A stretch of DNA of 9,717 bases from Pseudomonadota bacterium (lineage in GTDB: Bacteria > Myxococcota_A > Polyangia > Fen-1088), in the NCBI GenBank assembly GCA_023438785.1, contig JAEXQJ010000256.1, positions 1 to 9,717 on the forward strand, read 5' to 3'. Under the pieces are notes generated by a model, which was not told the DNA's origin, searched no databases, and worked only from the letters and a program-made list of their open reading frames with translations. The position numbers and the translations under genes are program-made. Of the stretch, positions 7,103 to 9,717 are shown piece after piece (within the stretch, counting starts at the first letter, position 1; every line of letters begins with the position of its first letter).

Positions 7103-7292
7103 GGAGACAGGTGATCGGAAATAATGGAGCGCGGTGCGACGAGTTCAGTCGTGCGAGTGCCTAGCTCTCGAAGTCGATGCGACAAAAGTTTGCGCTCAAC
7201 CTGCCTTGGCCCTGTCCTCGATCGGACGCTGACAATCCGAATAGGGACGATCCTGCTAGGGGGGCTCGAGTGGGGGCTGAGTCGACGCTCGA

Positions 7293-7312
7293 CCCTGGTA
7301 CCGCGACCAGGG
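7293..7312. promoter_or_regulatory. 7+6+7 inverted repeat, possible activator or enhancer site
   Basis: CCCTGGT-N6-ACCAGGG is a perfect dyad with loop ACCGCG. It lies about 215-235 bp upstream of the predicted sigma-54 start, a usual distance for an enhancer-binding protein, and about 170 bp upstream of the Cys-rich gene's frame. It could instead be an operator for that gene or an RNA hairpin. Confidence 0.3.
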
Positions 7313-7565
7313 CAGAGATGGTGCGGGTGTCACGCTCCAGGGTGAAGGGGCGAGGTCTCGCCAGGGCTATGGGGCCAGGCGGGCCGTCCTGTCTGCTCCA
7401 GTCTTGAAGGAAAGAAGCGCGCAGTGTATTCACTCGTCCCAGGGCCTGCCCCCGATAGCGGGCGCCCTCGCCAAGGCTGACTAGGGTTGTCCACTAACGG
7501 GAGGGATCGCTCTTTTCTTATCGGGCTGCTACAAGGAGCCTGCATCCAGGCCAGATTCGGCCGCG

Positions 7566-8909
7566 GTGGACTCGGGCAACAAGGCCATTCCGTTCGATGG
7601 CGCTGCTTCGTCGTCTGTGGATGCCGCTCCTTCGACAGGAGGAACGGTTGCGACGGGTGGGGTTCCGGCGAGCGGGGACAAGGAGACCATCGATGGGGCG
7701 GCCGGAGAGGCAGCTTCATCTGGCGGCCTCTCCTTCGATGCGGGGGCGGAGACCGGGGAGGCGGTGGTATCGACCGGTGGAATGTTGGCGGTGGACGCTG
7801 CGCTCCGGGATGCGACGAACACGGGGGACTCTCGGATCGCGACGGATTCCATGGTCGATGTCGCGGCGAGTTCCTTGGGGACCGCGTGTTCTTCCGGCGC
7901 GAATTGCGCAAGTGGCATATGCGTCGAAGGAGTCTGTTGCGACGACTCTTGTTCCGGCCAATGCCAGTCCTGCAAGTTGGTGGGGAAGATCGGAACCTGC
8001 AGTGCCGTGGTCAGTGCGCCGCCGACAAGCAAGCAGCCGTGTCCCGGGTCGGGAGCATGCGCCGGCAAGTGCGATGGAGTGTCCGCCGGCTGTGTGATGC
8101 CCAACGCTGAAACGGTCTGCGCTGCCGCGAGTTGTTCAGGGGGCACCGCGACTCCAAGCCGGTCCTGCAATGGCGCAGGCGCCTGCCGCTCGGTCGACAG
8201 CTTCTCCTGTGGCAACTACGCCTGTGGCGCCACCTCCTGCCGCACGAGTTGCTCCGGAATGGAGGACTGTGCTCCGGGGGCCGTTTGCTCCGGCGCCTCT
8301 TGTCTCTCCTGTAGCGCGGGCAAAAGCATCTGCTCGAATCAGTGTGTGGATTTGAAGACCGACAGCGCCCACTGCGGCTCCTGCACGAAGGCTTGCGGCG
8401 CAGGCGAGCGTTGTAAGGATGGGGCCTGCCTGCTTGCCGACGGGCAACGCTGTACGGGCGACGCACAGTGTGCGGCCGGGAGATGCGTGAGCTTTTACGT
8501 GGACAACGATGGTGACGGGTATCCGGACCGCTCGAACCAGCAGTCGTGGTGTGGAGTGACGTCTTCTCTCTTGCCCGGCTTCATCGCACCGCGGTCGGAC
8601 GACAGGTGGGACTGCTGCGACAGCGAATCACTCATCCATCCCGACCAGAACCTGTATTTCGCGACCTCCACCTCAGCGTGCGGCGTTGGCTTCGACTACG
8701 ACTGCAGCGGAGCCGTCGAGAAAGCACCAATGCCTGGCAGTGGATCGTGCCATTTCGACGATACTGGAACGTGCGGCTCTGCCGCGGGTGCACCCAGCGA
8801 AAACTGCGGCTCGATGCATTTCTCCCAAGGCTGCCAGAGCATCGAAGCGTCTCCCCCTCTCTGTGTCTCGACCACCAGCATGGCAGCTGGAACCGTCACC
8901 TGTCACTGA
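7566..8909 (+). CDS. Secreted cysteine-rich repeat protein (probable lipoprotein with damaged 5' end)
   Basis: From GTG 7566 this encodes 447 residues. The first ~105 are Gly/Ala/Ser/Thr/Asp-rich linker. From Cys108 it is a string of Cys-rich units of the kind common in Polyangia surface proteins (CASGICVEGVCCDDSCSGQC; NQCVDLKTDSAHCGSCTKAC). A calcium-loop-like segment YVDNDGDGYPD has its first Asp at residue 313, and a Cys-containing C-terminal domain ends the protein. It is probably an extracellular adhesion or surface protein; no enzyme motif is seen. The coding frame clearly continues upstream: 7485-7565 reads PLTGGIALFLSGCYKEP..., a hydrophobic segment and canonical lipobox LSGC (Cys codon 7527-7529). 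A TAG at 7482-7484 precedes it, however, and no ATG, GTG or TTG lies between. GTG 7566 would give a protein without a signal peptide, so the true start is either non-canonical or lost by mutation or sequence error. Confidence 0.7.
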   Translation: MDSGNKAIPFDGAASSSVDAAPSTGGTVATGGVPASGDKETIDGAAGEAASSGGLSFDAGAETGEAVVSTGGMLAVDAALRDATNTGDSRIATDSMVDVAASSLGTACSSGANCASGICVEGVCCDDSCSGQCQSCKLVGKIGTCSAVVSAPPTSKQPCPGSGACAGKCDGVSAGCVMPNAETVCAAASCSGGTATPSRSCNGAGACRSVDSFSCGNYACGATSCRTSCSGMEDCAPGAVCSGASCLSCSAGKSICSNQCVDLKTDSAHCGSCTKACGAGERCKDGACLLADGQRCTGDAQCAAGRCVSFYVDNDGDGYPDRSNQQSWCGVTSSLLPGFIAPRSDDRWDCCDSESLIHPDQNLYFATSTSACGVGFDYDCSGAVEKAPMPGSGSCHFDDTGTCGSAAGAPSENCGSMHFSQGCQSIEASPPLCVSTTSMAAGTVTCH

Positions 8910-8960
8910 CTGTGGATGCTCCGGCGAGTGTTGCCGCCGCCACGCGCGGGGCACCACCGG

Positions 8961-9344
8961 TCAGCGCGCGGCCGGTCCCACCTCGAAGGTGGTCTCCTGC
9001 AGGCGCGTGCCGTCGGGCCCCAGCACTTCGACGTGGCACGAGCCGGCGGAGACCTTTTGATGACTCCAGGTGCGCCAGCGCTTTGAGTTGCCGAGCGTCA
9101 GACTGTGGCGAGCCAGCTCCTTGCCGTTGCACGTCCAAACGTGCTCCACGTGGTCGCCCGTTGCGCCTTTGATTTCGCTCCAGGCGTACACGGTCTGGCC
9201 CGCGCTCACCGTCTCGGGCAGCGGCTGGATTTCCCGCTCTCTCACCGCCGAGCCCAGCGTCAGTTCGGCCTGTAGGGTCGGGGCGGCAGGCTGGGGGACA
9301 GGGGCGACGGCAGCGAGCAGTAGCGAGGCGAGCGCGAGTGACAT
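8961..9344 (-). CDS. Exported DUF2914-domain protein
   Basis: This 127-residue protein has a cleavable-type signal peptide (MSLALASLLLAAVAPVPQPA) and no lipobox cysteine, so it is probably periplasmic or secreted. Residues about 25-125 match the DUF2914 pattern: a start strand, TVYAWSEIKGATGDHVEHVW, NGKELARHSLTLG, the Trp motif RWRTWSHQKV, and a closing strand (CHVEVLGPDGTRLQETTFEV). The biochemical role of DUF2914 is not known to me; the fold looks like a small beta-sandwich. The two Cys in the domain (VWTCNGK and AGSCHVEV) could pair. ATG 9344 was chosen over an upstream start at 9560 because AAAGGAG sits 6 nt before it and the signal peptide begins there. It converges with the Cys-rich gene (51 bp between stops) and diverges from the lipoprotein at 9546. 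Confidence 0.8.
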   Translation of the reverse strand: MSLALASLLLAAVAPVPQPAAPTLQAELTLGSAVREREIQPLPETVSAGQTVYAWSEIKGATGDHVEHVWTCNGKELARHSLTLGNSKRWRTWSHQKVSAGSCHVEVLGPDGTRLQETTFEVGPAAR

Positions 9345-9350
9345 GAGAGA

Positions 9351-9357
9351 CTCCTTT
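9351..9357 (-). promoter_or_regulatory. Ribosome binding site fixing the DUF2914 start
   Basis: On the minus strand AAAGGAG is followed by TCTCTC and then ATG at 9344. This strong Shine-Dalgarno settles the start and rules out the 72-codon N-terminal extension from 9560, whose sequence is not signal-like. Confidence 0.75.
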
Positions 9358-9460
9358 CGTGATTCCCGCCCCATGGGCGGACAGTCCTGGCCTTTGCAGC
9401 CCGTGTGCCGGTACGCGGGCTCGCCTTCCCTCGGCGTTTTCTCCGGGTCGCGCGTGTGTC

Positions 9461-9481
9461 TATGATTCGTAGATACGAATC
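9461..9481. promoter_or_regulatory. Perfect 18-bp palindrome overlapping a -10-like element (operator/promoter)
   Basis: GATTCGTA-GA-TACGAATC at 9464-9481 is a perfect dyad with 8-bp arms and an AT-rich core inside GC-rich DNA. TATGAT at 9461-9466 is a good -10 match for rightward transcription and overlaps the palindrome, the usual layout for repression. The matching -35 near 9438-9443 is poor. The site lies about 65 bp before the lipoprotein ATG and 120 bp before the DUF2914 ATG, so one dimeric regulator might control both. I cannot name the regulator family. Confidence 0.45.
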
Positions 9482-9545
9482 GGTGGAATTGTCGCGACAG
9501 AGGGCGCGTGAGCTGAACTCGGCTACCCTGGACCGGGAGGAGCAC

Positions 9546-9717
9546 ATGAGCCGTCTGCATCTGATTCTGTCCATCGCAGTCTTCGGTCTTCTGAGCGCCT
9601 GTTCGTCGTCATCCTCATCCACGGCGCCCGACAGCGGCGCCGCTGGGACGGCTGGCAGCGTGGGTGGGGCAGGGGCACCCGGGACAGCGGGCGCAGGCGG
9701 CAAGGGCGGTACAGGTG
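9546..9717 (+). CDS. N-terminus of a lipoprotein with Gly-rich linker, cut by the right edge
   Basis: ATG 9546 is preceded by GGGAGGAG (9535-9542). The signal peptide MSRLHLILSIAVFGLLSAC ends in a canonical lipobox (Leu-Ser-Ala-Cys, Cys19) followed by a run of six serines, so the mature protein is very likely lipidated and outer-membrane or surface located. The rest is a Gly/Ala/Thr linker (SVGGAGAPGTAGAGG and on), like those of many Polyangia surface lipoproteins that carry a Cys-rich, beta-propeller or enzyme domain further on. The frame is open for all 57 visible codons. The functional domain lies outside the window. It shares a 201-bp divergent promoter region with the DUF2914 gene. Confidence 0.8.
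   Translation, partial: MSRLHLILSIAVFGLLSACSSSSSSTAPDSGAAGTAGSVGGAGAPGTAGAGGKGGTG

Larger units (their letters stand above)
6977..7484. other. Divergent intergenic region without a supported gene
   Basis: About 500 bp separate the hydrolase start from the coding frame of the Cys-rich protein. Several overlapping short frames occur on both strands (for example minus 7433-7161 and plus 7177-7407), but they lack Shine-Dalgarno sequences, overlap each other and have Arg/Pro/Ser-rich compositions typical of chance frames in GC-rich DNA. The region does hold a sigma-54-like promoter (7087-7102), a spaced dyad ACTGAT-N9-ATCAGT (7035-7055) and the inverted repeat at 7293-7312. It is best read as regulatory sequence for the two divergent genes. 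Confidence 0.5.

Noticed and set aside
7161..7433. Small minus-strand gene in the divergent region
   Set aside because: It has a GTG start without a Shine-Dalgarno, low-complexity composition and overlap with equally open frames on the other strand; not supportable.
9366..9380. CCGCCC-CAT-GGGCGG hairpin upstream of the DUF2914 gene
   Set aside because: The 6-bp GC-rich dyad has a 3-nt centre and includes a CCATGG site. Such short dyads are expected by chance at this GC content, and it lies outside a terminator context.

Overview
The window looks like chromosomal DNA from a high-GC, predatory- or soil-type bacterium, most likely a member of the Myxococcota (Polyangia). That is inference from gene style: very GC-rich third positions, several GTG starts, lipoproteins with Gly/Ser/Thr-rich linkers behind the lipid-anchor cysteine, a cysteine-rich surface protein of the kind common in Sorangium-like genomes, and a giant CheB-CheR-kinase hybrid. 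No rRNA, tRNA, CRISPR array, complete insertion sequence or phage gene is visible.

Left part (1-3043). A possible partial reading frame leaves the window at its left edge on the minus strand. It is followed by the remains of a large signalling hybrid on the plus strand. The N-terminal CheB methylesterase, CheR methyltransferase and coiled-coil parts (223 to about 2470) are well preserved. The sequence then jumps from the beginning of a PAS domain straight to the last part of a histidine-kinase ATPase domain in another frame, so the rest of the PAS part, the dimerisation/His domain and most of the ATPase domain are gone. The response-regulator domain that follows has its own frameshift just before the conserved Lys-Pro. 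The locus reads as a decayed, or possibly misassembled, hybrid histidine kinase.

Middle part (3122-4826). Two plus-strand genes, 4 bp apart, probably form an operon: a small lipoprotein-like protein with a Pro/Ala-rich tail, and a membrane protein joining HEAT-like repeats, a membrane segment with a PGxGxxY-type motif and a C-terminal CPBP glutamic-type intramembrane protease domain.

Next (4867-6976) is a minus-strand pair separated by one base: a secreted or surface-anchored GH5-type glycoside hydrolase, with a long Ser/Thr/Gly linker and a six-cysteine module, then a small membrane-anchored TPR-like protein. Upstream of the hydrolase lies a good sigma-54 promoter candidate (7087-7102), with a 7+6+7 inverted repeat roughly 200 bp further upstream.

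Right part (7485-9717). A cysteine-rich secreted protein has a clear lipobox in frame but no visible start codon ahead of it. Convergent to it is a small exported DUF2914 protein. Divergent from that gene, a new lipoprotein gene starts and runs off the right edge. The 201-bp divergent region carries a perfect 18-bp palindrome overlapping a -10-like hexamer.

Overall the window is a cell-envelope and secretome neighbourhood plus a broken signalling gene. I found no coherent new multi-gene system. The most useful leads are the HEAT-CPBP fusion operon, the putative sigma-54 control of the hydrolase and the 9464-9481 operator.
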